Shown piece by piece: positions 1 through 10,298 of a stretch of DNA of 56,577 bases (positions are counted from its first letter, which is position 1; every line of letters starts with the position of its first letter). Under the pieces are notes generated by a model. The model did no database searches and had not been told where the DNA came from. It was given only the letters and a program-made list of their open reading frames with translations. The position numbers were made by a program, and so were the translations under genes. The DNA lies in the NCBI GenBank assembly GCA_032358255.1, contig JAULBX010025752.1:1-56577 (forward strand). The letters are read 5' to 3'. The stretch comes from Heterotrichella gracilis (taxonomy: Eukaryota; Sar; Xanthophyceae; Tribonematales; Xanthonemataceae).

Positions 1-414
1 GGTGGGAGGGGAGGGGGTTCTGCTTGGGCATTCAGCTGTACAAGGAGGGGGTGGTCTGGTGGGAGGGTGGGGGAGGTGGATGTGGGGTGGGAAGGGGAGG
101 GGGATGTGGGTGTGGGGTCTGCCAGGCAAATCAGCTGGACATGGAGGGGGTAGACTGGTGCTGGTGAGGACTGGGGAGTGGGGCGGGTGTCGATATGGGG
201 TGGAAGGTGTTGCAGCTCGCATGGTTTTTGGGCATCGGGTGGCGGCTGCTTTTGTGCTTGTTTATGTGGTGGGAAAGAGAGGTAGAAAATGGCCTCTGAT
301 ACGAGCATATGTTTGCATGCCCGCTGGTGCAAATGACCAAACTCCCACCCCCTCCTCCCCCTCACCCCCAACCACCCACCACCCACCACCCACCACACCC
401 ACCACCTACCGCAG
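1..414 (+). other. intronic or 5' part of the PPR-SMR gene, no assignable exon
   Basis: This stretch runs up to the C-rich acceptor before the first recognisable PPR exon at 415. It holds two related segments, about 21-60 and 117-160, that both read like the end of a PPR exon followed by G-rich intron. They are probably duplicated donor regions of an exon lying at or beyond the left edge. No complete exon could be supported. Confidence 0.4.
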
Positions 415-3400
415 GAGATCAAGCGCATGAACCTGCTCCGGCTGCCCCCCAATCAGTCGGGCACCCCATCGGTGTACCACCGCCTGCTGCTGATGTGCCA
501 AAAGGGGGGGCTGTACCAGGCTGCCTGGGAGGTGTATGGGTGGATGGTGGCGGAGGGGGTTGCGCCCACCAAGGAGGTCCTTGCGCGCATGATGGCTGTC
601 AGCGGGGCCAAGGCGGCGTGGCGGCAGTGCCTGGAGGTGTACGCGCAGGCGCAGGCGCGGCAGGTGGGTGGTGGCGGTGGTGGGTGCGAGATGGTGGGTG
701 TGGTGGTGGGCGGTGGGTGGCTGTGCCTGGAGGCGGTGGTGGGTGCGAGATGGTGGGTGTGGTGGTGGGTGGTGGGTGGCTGTGCCTGGAGGCATATGCG
801 CAGCCCCTTGCACGGCAGATGGGTGGTGGTGGTGGTGGGTGCCCCTGTATCTGTGTCAAAAACTTCCATATAGTAATTTGACGGTAATTTGTACACAAAT
901 CTGCCTAATGCCCTGTGGGTTTTATTGGAACCCTTCCCATCCCCTGCAGATCCACCTTAACTCCTACTCCTATAGCGAAAACCCTATAGTGTTCGACAAA
1001 TACCCCACATTCTATTACTTTAAATGCCACCCCCTTGCAGATCCACCTCAGCTCCTGCGATCGCAAAAACCCTGTACCATTTGACAAATACCCTGCAATC
1101 ATTTTATTTAATGCATTCCTCCCCTGCAGATCCAGCTCAGCTCCTACTCCTATTCCGAGCTGCTGGGCGCGCTGGTGGCGGGTGGGCAGTGGGACAAGGC
1201 GATGGAGGTCCTGCACGAAATGCACATGGATGTCAAGGTAAGGGGAGGAGGGGGTGGGCTGGTTGAGTCCCTAGGTGCAAGGAATAATCTTCAGAGACAC
1301 CGGCGGTAACAGTAGGACTACCTATTATCTTAGTACTCTTGATATATAGGAGTGAGCAATCTGGCTGTACTGCTGGAACGCATGGAAGCCAGTGATAGCG
1401 GGGTGGGCAGCTGAAGGGATGCGAGGTGAATGAAGGGAAGGGGCAATTCTAGGGCAGGCCAGGCGGGTCGTTTCATCATTCCTCTGTCATCCTGGTATTT
1501 GTGGGGGGCCGTTCCGCCATCAGTCTGTTATTCTCGGGGGATCTAGAGCATGCGGCTCAAGTGCTGCTTGTGTGTGTGCTCAGCCGGTGGAGCGCCCACA
1601 GCCGTTGGCAGTTGAGTGCGCTGCATGCGTGCACTGCTTCAGTTGGTGAAGCTAGCAGTCGAGTGTGCTGCATGTGCGCCCAGCTTCACGGGTCAATCGG
1701 ATGTGACCCGATCACATCCGGGGAGGCCAATTTCCCCACATTGCAATGGCGGGTCACCCACCCGCACCCATTCAGTAGCTGCATGTGGGGAAATCCCCAT
1801 GGGGGAATAATGTGATCCAATCCAGCATATGGGAAATCTCCATGGGGGAATAATGTGATCCATCCAGCATTTGGGGAAATCCACCATGATGGGAGGGGGG
1901 TCTAATTATCTCCCCATCCCCATCATTATTCCCTGAAGGAATGCTTTATAAGAAAAGACCTCGTTTTAGTGCTAAAAGCGTGCCATGGCCCCCACCCCAC
2001 AGGACCATCATGAGACCCACGCCCACACCATGCTCATTACCGCGGCGGGCAGGCAGGGCAAACTGGGGCGCGCATTCCAGGTCCGTGGGAAGCCTTTCCT
2101 GTCATTGCAATCATTAGTGTTACTAAATTCATGAAAGGCATGTTATGCATTCCAGGAATTGAGCCCGAGTTGAATCCTTTGTTGTTTAGGTTCCAGGTCC
2201 ACAACCGTGTGACCCGGAATGGCAACACGCCCTGCCTACCCACATGCACCACGCGTATCAAAGCCCTGCCATCAGCCTTTCTATGCAGCATCACAACCAC
2301 TTGCTGTACAGCACGAACTGCGTACCCCAATCGAAATGATAGAATTGTGTACACCAGTCTAAATGATACAATCCCCCCCCAGGTGCACGACCTCATGACC
2401 CAGGATGGCATCACCCCCTGCCTGCCCACATACAACGCGCTGCTGTCGGCATGTCAGCGGGCCGCGGATGCCGACAGGGCCTTTGAGCTGTACGAGGTCA
2501 TGCAGGCGCGGGGGGTGGTGGGGGATGTGGTGACCTTCAGCACGCTCATCAGCGCCTGCGAGAGGGTGCGGGACTGGCGGCGGGCGCAGCAGGTGAGTGG
2601 TGGTGGAAGGTTGGGGGTGGATATGGATGTGGGCACGGCAGGGTGTGCGAGATATGCGAGACTGGCGGCGGGCGCAGCAGGTGGGTGGTGATGAGGCTGG
2701 TGGTGGTGTGGGTGAGGATGCGAGTAGTGGAGTTTCCGCAAGAGGGTGAAGGGCTGGCGCTCTGCATGTGTGTGTGGTTGTGTGGTGGAATGGGGGCATG
2801 CAGGTGCATCCATCATGTGGCCCTCACCTCCCTTATTGCACCTCTCCCTGTTGCATCTAATTTCTCACCATCCTCCTCCAGGTGTGGGAGTGTATGGAGG
2901 TTTCTGAGATGGAGCTCGACAGCATCGTGTACAATGCAATGATCAGTGCATACATGAGATGTTGGGATCAACATTATTACAGAACACAACCGCACCCTCC
3001 ACCACGCATCCCCTCCCACGCTCCACCAACCCACTACACACACACGCTAAGCCCTAAACCCTAAACTCCTCCTGCAGGTGTGGGAGTGGATGGAGGTGTC
3101 TGAGGTAGAGGCCGACAGCATCGTGTACAATGCGATGATCAGCGCGTACGAGAAGGGCGACCAGACCCAGAAGGCGCTCGACCTGTTTGAGGCCATGCAG
3201 GCCCGGGGGGTGGCGGGCACCAGCCTCACCTATGCCGCGCTGTGCGAGGTGTTTGCCAAGCAGGGCAAGTGGAAGCTGTACAAGTCGGCGGTGCAGGTAG
3301 GGTTTTGGGTGGGGTTCTTAGGGTTTTGGAGTGGAAGGTTTGAGGTGGGTTTTGTTGGGTTTGCCAAGCAGAGCAAGGAGAAGCTGTACGACTCAGTGGT

Positions 3401-5945
3401 GCATGTGGTGGGGAGGTGTATAGCCCAGGTTTTGGGGGTGCAATGCATTTGACACCACACTATAGAGCCCCCACCAGACCCTGACCAGACCCTCAACCCC
3501 ACCCACACGCAACTCTGGGTGTCCCCAATTAACACCACCAGCATCCCCATCCCCATCCCCATCTACCCACACCCACGCCATCCCCATCAACATCCCCACA
3601 AGCACACCCACCCACCCCTGTCCAGGTGAAGGAGTGGCTGGAGTCCCAGGGCGTTGACCCGCAGCAGCTGACCTACAGCGCCCTCATTGAGCGCTGCGGC
3701 AGGGGGGGGCAGTGGCAGCGGGCGGTAGAGCTGTTTGAGGAGATGGATGTGGCAGGTGGGGAATGGGTGGTGGAGAGGGGGTGGCAGGGGAAGGGAAGGA
3801 GATGGGGTTACAGTGGTGGGGGGTGAGGATATGAGAACGGGCGTAGGGAAAGGGCTGGGGTAAGTGTAGGGGGATCTGGAGTGCACGTTACCAGACACAC
3901 ACCATACACCAAACACCCACTTTTTAAGGGTAATGTTGTTTTAAGCACCTACACCCCACAACTTTATTTGCAAACCACAACAGCCTTGCAAGCTTCACGG
4001 CAACTACGCGACCTACAGCGAGTCTAGTGTTCTACAGCTAGAACCCTACTCCTAAACCCTAACACCCCCCTCTCAATCCCGCAGGCATCCGCCCCAACCT
4101 GGTAACCTACAGCGCCGTCATCACCGCATGTGCGCGTGGCGGCCAATGGGAGCGCGCCATGGAGATCAAGGAGATGATGGCTAAGGATGGTGTGGAGCCC
4201 AACATATTCATCTTCAACTCGCTGCTGGCGGCGTGTGAGAGCGGGGGGAGGCTGAGCGAGGCCATGGAGGTGGGTGGGTGGGGCACGTGTGGGGCGGTAG
4301 GGACTGGTGGGTGATGGGTGATGGTGCTTGTGGCGGCGGTGGTATGGGGCCTAAGGTAACTTGTAAGAGGTAGGTTGAACGAGGGGATGACATGTGCAGA
4401 GTTGGGTGGGTGGTGTTGAAGAATTGCCACCTTCAGGATTATCCATGCTGCATGAGGTCAGAGTGTTTCTTGATCAGCCCCCCAACCGCCTCCCTCCTTC
4501 CCTCAGATTTTCAAGGAGCTCCAATCTGCCGGCCTGACCCCCGATGTGTTCAGCTACACCACCCTCATCTCCTGCTGCAACCAGGCCCAGGACTGGGGCA
4601 CCGCGGTGGAGGTGTTTGGGGATATGCACCTGCGGGGGGTGGCGCCCAATCTGGTCACATTCAACACCATGCTGCAGGCGTGCAGGCGGTCGGGCAGGTG
4701 GCAAACCGCCCTGCAGCTGTTCAGGTGGGATTTCCTTTGTGTGTGTATGTGTTCTTGAGGATGCACTGTATATCCCTTGTTGTGATCATGGGCGTGCGCA
4801 TTGGGTGCACCGTTTGGTTGAGTGGGACTTAGTTTGGGGGGGCGGGGTGGCGCCCAACCAGGCTGCATTCAACACCATGCTTCAGTCATGCAGGTTGTTT
4901 GGGAGGTGGCAACAGTGCTGCAGCTCAGGTGTCATTCAACCCCACTCCCCCATCCCCAGGTACATGACGGGGAAGATCGGCATCCCCGGGGATTTGGTCA
5001 CCTACAGCGTGCTGGTGGACACCCTGGCTGAGTGCGGCCGCTGGAGCGCGGCCATCAAGATCTACCACGCCGCGCACCGGGCGGGGGTGGCCATCCCCGG
5101 CGCCGACACCTCCGCTCCCGCGTTGCCTGCCGGGGAGGGTGGGGGTGGGGCGGTGGGCGAGGCTCCTCCGCCCAGTGAGGTGGTGCTGGTTGACCTGTCG
5201 GAGGCGGGTGCTGAGGTGGCGCTGCGCGCGTACCTGGTGATGCTGCAGCGGCACAGGCGCCAGGTGGCGGCGCCTGAGGTGCGCACCGGGTACTGGCGTG
5301 GCATGGTAGAAACATGGCAATGTAATTAATACCTAGTGAGGTGATACTGGCACTTCCCCTGGGTCTGGGGATCAGCCGGTTCGCTTTGTGTCTGCGCATC
5401 ACTCTTAGATTACCGAGTTCATTAATGCAGTGATGTCGTTCTATAAACAACGTTGTTCCTGGTGCGCGTCAGGAGCACTTGATGCGCCAGGCAGGGACTA
5501 CAATACAACACTGGTGTACTCAAGTCCTCCTGCGCATCTTGGCCTGGCAGGGGGTAGGGTAAAATCACTCACAGGGCATCCCCACCCCCCGCAGGTGCGC
5601 ATCGTGACTGGGTACGGCAAGGGGGGCACAGGTGCCAAGCGGCCAAAGGTCAAGGCGCTGGTGGCCAGGCTACTGGGAGGAGGCTTGGGCGCGCCGCTAG
5701 GGTTTCGGGACGCGGACAGAAACCCCGGCTGTGTTGTGGTGTCCACTAAGGAGCTGTGTGCGTGGCTGGGGGAAGGGGCGGGGCAGCTGGATGGTGATGT
5801 GGTGGTGGACCGGAGGGAGGTGGCGGGGGAGGTGGAAGGGTGCGGGGGGAGGGGTTTGGTGCAGTGGGAAGAGGGGGAGGGAGGCGAGGGGAGGAGGTTA
5901 CTGCAATGGGAGGTGGTGGAGGGAGGGGATGTTATAGAAGCTTAG
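415..5945 (+). CDS. PPR-SMR protein, 5'-incomplete, 10 visible exons
   Basis: Pentatricopeptide-repeat protein with a C-terminal SMR domain; the family binds RNA, mostly in chloroplasts or mitochondria. Exons: 415-663, 1130-1237, 2003-2080, 2383-2592, 3078-3296, 3626-3755, 4085-4269, 4507-4724, 4960-5278, 5595-5945 (2067 nt, 688 residues plus stop). PPR signatures include VVTFSTLISACERV, LTYSALIERCGRGGQW, NLVTYSAVITACARGGQW and DVFSYTTLISCCNQ. The last two exons carry the SMR-like region: DLSEAGAEVALRAYL, then RIVTGYGK and a basic helix. The usual LDLH is VDLS here, so the His of that motif is missing, while TGxG is kept. All junctions are GT-AG and keep phase. The start and N-terminal targeting peptide lie outside the window. 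Introns contain several degenerate copies of neighbouring exon edges. Family assignment is firm; exact targets are unknown. Confidence 0.87.
628..815 (+). repeat. triplicated 3' edge of a PPR exon and its donor
   Basis: A segment beginning gtgcctggagg and running through the donor into a G-rich stretch (gtgggtgcgagatggtggg) occurs at 628, 722 and 780. Only the first is the real exon end (663). The later copies lie in the intron and still offer GTGGGT-like donors. Confidence 0.7.
938..1165 (+). repeat. three tandem copies of an acceptor plus exon start, about 90 bp period
   Basis: The string ctgcagatcca followed by a similar exon start (cCTCAGCTCCT-like) appears with predicted exon starts at 950, 1041 and 1130. 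The spacers also match (gacaaatacccc near 985 and gacaaataccct near 1082). Only the copy at 1130 continues into an open PPR repeat; the upstream two are decoys. Confidence 0.75.
2185..2270 (+). repeat. degenerate copy of the start of PPR exon 2383-2592
   Basis: From the ccag before 2199 the sequence follows the real exon beginning at 2383: CACAACCGTGTGACCCGGAA against CACGACCTCATGACCCAGGA, then CCCTGCCTACCCACAT against CCCTGCCTGCCCACAT. The copy diverges afterwards and has no usable donor, so it looks like a pseudo-exon. Confidence 0.65.
2642..2692 (+). repeat. copy of the 3' edge of PPR exon 2383-2592 with donor
   Basis: GACTGGCGGCGGGCGCAGCAG followed by gtgggtgg repeats the true exon end at 2592 (same words followed by gtgagtgg) about 78 bp downstream, inside the intron. 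Confidence 0.7.
2882..2955 (+). pseudogene. pseudo-exon, tandem copy of PPR exon 3078-3296
   Basis: The first 70 bases after the CAG at 2881 match the exon starting at 3078 with few changes. They encode a version of VWEWMEVSE...DSIVYNAMISAY in the same frame. Past 2955 the homology ends in unrelated AT-richer sequence without a good donor. The acceptor is intact, so cryptic use is possible. Confidence 0.75.
3349..3412 (+). repeat. copy of the 3' edge of PPR exon 3078-3296
   Basis: TTTGCCAAGCAGAGCAAGGA and the following bases repeat the exon end (TTTGCCAAGCAGGGCAAGTG) about 100 bp downstream within the intron, ending near a gtg that could act as a weak donor. Confidence 0.7.
4843..4930 (+). 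repeat. copy of the 3' part of PPR exon 4507-4724
   Basis: Encodes a VAPNQAAFNTMLQSCR-like block that parallels VAPNLVTFNTMLQACR in the real exon. It ends in CAGCTCAG followed by gtgtca, parallel to CTGTTCAG followed by gtggga. It sits in the intron, 209 bp after the original. Confidence 0.75.
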
Positions 5946-6420
5946 TTACTTGGCTAGGTCCCCCATCCTTTCGTGAATGCACACTGTTTGCCTGGTATTT
6001 ATTGTAGGGCTTACCATGGCAAAGTACAAAATGCATGCAACTTGATCTGTGTTACACTCAGAAAAATGCTACAGCTACTACGCTGCATTTTCAGTGTGCT
6101 CGCCATTCAGCTTTGTAAAATTGTAGCCCACCACGAGAAAATTTGCAACCAACTGGCAAGAAGGTTGGCAAGTGCACTCATGACAAAGCAAAGTGCATTT
6201 CTTTCAATAATCCCGTGTCACTTGGGTCAAGGGAAGTATAATCATGTTAGGCCTGCTATTACCTTGATGGGTCAATGGACAATTGCCCAACAGATAACCG
6301 AGCCTTCAACGTTCATTCTGACAACGAAATCTGTCACTTGATAAGCCTGTTTGTGTACAGGCAACCCTGTGCAGTTTGAACTGCCGCACCAAAACGTTTT
6401 GCCCTCTTCACTTGCACGAG
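5570..6420 (+). repeat. source copy of a duplicated segment (last PPR-SMR exon plus 3' flank)
   Basis: Homology to 7975-8710 starts at the words tcacagggca just before the acceptor of the last exon. It continues through the exon and the 3' flank (cagtgtgctcgccat; aactggcaagaaggttggca) and ends near caaaacgttttgccc. Confidence 0.75.
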
Positions 6421-7974
6421 TCTAGAGTTGACCTGAGAGGCCAGCCATGCCATAACTACCCTCTATCTAGCTACTGTCTGTCACAAGCGTCCATAACAGT
6501 CTTCCTTTCAAACGGTACCACTGACAAACCCATCACCAACTCTGCTACTGCGGCACTCTTGAGACACTACTGGCCCGTCAACGTTGGAGAGATACCCCAG
6601 TCAACGTTGGCATAACACTCTATATATACAGGTATGAAGTGCAGGGTACCAATTAAAGCATTTGTGTGGCTTCCCAGGGCCCTTGCTTGCTTGTTTGGGG
6701 GCTGTTTTGTCCCAGGTTGATTGGGTTGTCAGCCTTCAGAATGGCATGTTGGTACAAGTCTCCAAGTTGGGTTGTCACACACACACATACACTCACAAGT
6801 GTTTCCCTTTCTTTAATTTCAGAATAAAACCTTTTCAACGCCCTCTGACGTGAACTGCTGATGCTGTGCAGGAAAGACTTTGCTATCATGCCTCGGTGCA
6901 GCAAGCCGCATCAACGGTGGTCAATCACCCACAGCTGTATGAGAACCAGCAGGAAGAACCAACCACAACACAGCTTTAGGAACAGCTCCTGAAAACGATG
7001 CAGGATGGACACGCAAAACTGCTCAAAGACACGTGGTTTGTGACTCAGGTGTAACCGGTTTTAGACCGCGAAAAAAGGTGAGGACAAAGCTACACTTTAC
7101 ACTCTGTGCCAAGCACCTTGCACATAGCCACTGATACAATACTGCACAACGTGGCCAAGCTGCGCACCAAGCTGCACACCCTGCCAGCAACGCGCTGATG
7201 CAGACTGGCTAGGAACATGAAACCTGCTTTGTAGCCTTAACACAGCAGACCTTGCACACCCTGCACTCTTTTCCTTGGCTGAAGCAAGAGACAATGCAAT
7301 TTCAATATGTGAGACTGAACACACACTGAAGGATGGGAGGGGGGTACTGGCAGTATTCTGCACCTTTACTGCCGTGCTGCACCTTTACTCCCACCTGAAA
7401 CTATGACCCCTTTGAGCTCACCCCACAAGCACCTCACACCACCTACCCACGTTCAGGGTGGCACAGCTCAGGCAACAGGCAGCTGCAGTGCCACCACTCC
7501 GGCGCAGTGCAAGGAATAAACCAGCTGACAAGTGATTGGTGACGGTTCACAGCACAGTGTGGCAAAATGTGGCGGTAACAGTGTACCCAAGTAGCTCTCC
7601 CAAGGCTTAGACTTTATGGTTGGTACTTAAAACCCTCTTTCTTTTTGTCTGAAGTCCACCTTGCACTAAACGTTTGCAGAAAGTTGCGTATATTGCACCA
7701 CCAGCAACGCTCTGTATGCGTGTCAGTGTTCCCTGTTGTGGACTGTGGGGCAACAGGTCACCTTTTACAGGTTGTCGCTCATGACACGCCACAAACTCCT
7801 AGTTGGTACCATAGAGCCTGCTTTCTATGCCTTGTTGTGCACTTCTTCCACTGCAGTGAACAACCCAGAACCCCTTGTCTTTTGTGCTGCTGCTTGCTGT
7901 GTACTGTACTCTCTCTTTCCAGCATACAGGTACAACACCAACTTTCTTTTAAGCATCACTATTGTTGGCGAGTA
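6421..7974. other. intergenic sequence, no gene recognised
   Basis: No exon chain, RNA gene or family motif was found between the two copies of the duplicated segment. A short CA-rich microsatellite lies near 6777-6800. Several ORFs of 60-90 codons read like chance. Confidence 0.5.
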
Positions 7975-8710
7975 TTCACAGGGCACCCCCCACCCCCCGC
8001 AGGTGCGCATCGTGACAGGGTACGGCAAGGTGCCAAGCGGCATAAGGTCAAGGCGCTGCTGGCCAGGCTGCTAGGAGGGGGCTGGGCGCGCCGCTAGGGT
8101 TTCGGGATGCGGACAGAAACCCTGGATGTTTTGTGGTGGCTACCAAGGAGCTGTATGCATGGCTGGGTGAAGGGGCGGGACAGCTGGATGGTGATGTGGA
8201 GCGGAGGGGAGGGGGAGGGTGGGCAGGGGAGGGGGCTGCTGCAGAGTGAGGAGATGTTATAGAGGCTTAGTTACAGGCTAGGTTAGTTACATGGTTAGCT
8301 TGTCCAACCTTTCGTGGGTGCACATTGTCTGCCTTGTATTTATTGAACACTCAGTGTGCTCGCCATCAGCTCAGTAACAATTGCCATTCTCACAACAACG
8401 GGCCTATGTTTTCCGTTGGTACTATGTGTGTGGACATTGCTGGGGATGCTGGCCACTGTTTAAAGTGACTGCTCATTGTCTGTCAGTAGCCCACCATGTT
8501 TAAACCAACTGGCAAGAAGGTTGGCAAGTGCACCCATAACATAGGGTTTTAAGTCCCCATGCCCAACTGGTAAACCGAACATATATCGTTCAGTTACCGC
8601 TTGGACACTGAAATCCATCGAATCCATCACCGACAGCTGTCTCTCTGCAGTGGTTTCGAGGTTGAAACCTTTGAACTGCCGCGCCAAAAACGTTTTGCCC
8701 ACGTCGTGCT
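7975..8710 (+). pseudogene. frameshifted duplicate of the terminal PPR-SMR exon and its 3' flank
   Basis: The copy begins with the acceptor (ccccccgcag) and GTGCGCATCGTGAC, then tracks exon 5595-5945. An 8-bp loss after GGTACGGCAAG (the original has ggggcaca) and further indels destroy the frame within the first 20 codons. The tail is shortened. The 3' flank is also copied but has diverged more, with deletions relative to 5946-6420. Without the upstream PPR exons it cannot make the original protein. Confidence 0.85.
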
Positions 8711-9427
8711 CACCTGCCTGACACCTTGGCACATATGATACTGGACAGACGATTGCAACATATAAAAGCTATGACAGCACAGCTCCTTGGTACTTTCGTG
8801 TAGCATCCTGGCACGTCTATTGGCAGTTTCTCGACGTCATCGTGTTCCATAGGAAGTGTCGTGGAATGCGTCCATGCGTCCATGCCGGTGAACGAGCACC
8901 CACCCACCCCTGGTCGAGGCCTTGGTAAGTTGCTTATGGTAGCTACGTTGCTGCTTGTTACGTTTTGCAACGTGTTCATGGCGATATCTCCCCTACTTTA
9001 ATGGGCACTTCTCGAGCTGAGTGCACTGAAGCCACTTTGAACAAAGTGCTACACGAAAGCATGCTGAGCATGACAGCTGACAGCTCAATTTGATATTTTT
9101 CCGTCTTGCAGGCACTGAAACACTGTAGGTTGACACATTTTGTCTCCATCTAAGCTCTGCAACTCCTGTCAGGTGCGGCCCACTCTGTACAGTGCCTTTT
9201 CGGAAGGGTGTGTCTGGTTTGAACCAGGCTGCAGCTGTCACTGACAGTGCCACCTGCTGATCAGAATGCCACTTGCTGTCAAGAACCCAAAACTTATTGT
9301 CGCTTGGTTTCAAAGCACAGAAGAATTCTCAGTAGAAGGACGATCTGCTATCCTTGTAGCAAACTGGTCTGCTGATCTGGTGCTGGGCTCAGATGCATAC
9401 TAACAGTACGTTTCTGCCTTCCCCAGG
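8711..9427. other. intergenic or possible leader of the XPA-like region, nothing recognised
   Basis: No coding motifs were found. A good acceptor-like string, gccttccccag, ends at 9426 and could precede an exon of the degenerate gene that follows. Confidence 0.4.
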
Positions 9428-9515
9428 ATCCAAGGATACCAGCTGCGCTTCAACAATGTCTTCTGCTGTGGTACATCAAAATGCAAACGGTGATCAGCGG
9501 ATCAGTGGGCATTAA

Positions 9516-10298
9516 GCCAAGAAGCGATATGGGTTGAGCAAAGGTCAGTTGAAGGAGCTGGGCTTTGTGGTCGAGGCGCACCAAAACTTCGCAGGCTACA
9601 TGAAGCTGTACTTGCTGTCAGATGTTCTTGCCATGGTTCAGCGCTCAGCAGGCGCAATGGATGCAAAAGCGTACCTTGCCCAAGTCACTGAAGCAGCTGA
9701 GAAAAGGGCAGAGGACAGGAAAAGGTTCAAGAATATCAGGCGTGCAGCTGCCGATGCAGCAGTGCAGTCCTTCGCCCCCACAACCCGCAGGCCATCAGTG
9801 CCAGGAGCATCATCCCTTCCTGTGGAGATATGGCAGCACATCCTTGATGCACTGGCAAGCAGCGCCTCCTCCACCGGCTCCCCATCAGTCTTTGACATCG
9901 CCAGATCCATTGCCTCAGCATAAATGGCGTTTCGGGACCTGAACTTTGCTGCACCCGGTGCCTGGGCAGTCCTGGACGGCATTGTCACCCGCCCACCCTT
10001 CCGCCAGCTGCCACAACTGCCAAACGGACGGTCTTGGGCAGATGTGGTTGCCAACCCAAACGCCCTCCTGCTGCCAGAGCTGAAGGATGCCGCTCGTGCC
10101 CGCCAGAAGATCATCATTTCAGGGACCAAGGCCCAGCTGGTGCTGCGCGTGCTCAAGTCCTTTGGCCTGTCCAGCCCCACCACTGTCCCCTCTCCTGCAG
10201 TGCTGTACAGCGCCAGGATTGACAAGGGCCTGCTCAGCCGCGGTCGACAATGCACTCCCATGGAAAGGGCCCTATACGAGGAGCCTTATATTTTCTGA
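9516..10298 (+). pseudogene. XPA C-terminal-like, F-box-like, SAP-like coding region split by one in-frame stop
   Basis: One reading frame is open from 9516 to 10298 except for TAA at 9921-9923, which is followed directly by ATG. The first part reads AKKRYGLSKGQLKELGF and MKLYLLSDVLAMVQRS, with a basic helix like the C-terminal domain of XPA DNA-repair proteins. Next is SLPVEIWQHILDALAS, an F-box-like start that continues after the stop as MAFRDLNFAAPGAW. The last part has ISGTKAQLVLRVLKSFGL, like a SAP DNA-binding helix pair. Because the F-box-like domain spans the stop, the halves were once one protein. Another in-frame TAA at 9513 removes any upstream zinc-finger part. A decayed gene is most likely; readthrough, reinitiation at the adjoining ATG or a sequencing error are alternatives. 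Family calls are by eye. Confidence 0.55.

Noticed and set aside
8460..8732. Minus-strand ORF of 90 codons with a VGKT-like word
   Set aside because: It lies within the duplicated segment. The other copy (6130-6420) has no matching frame, and no P-loop context or second motif is present.
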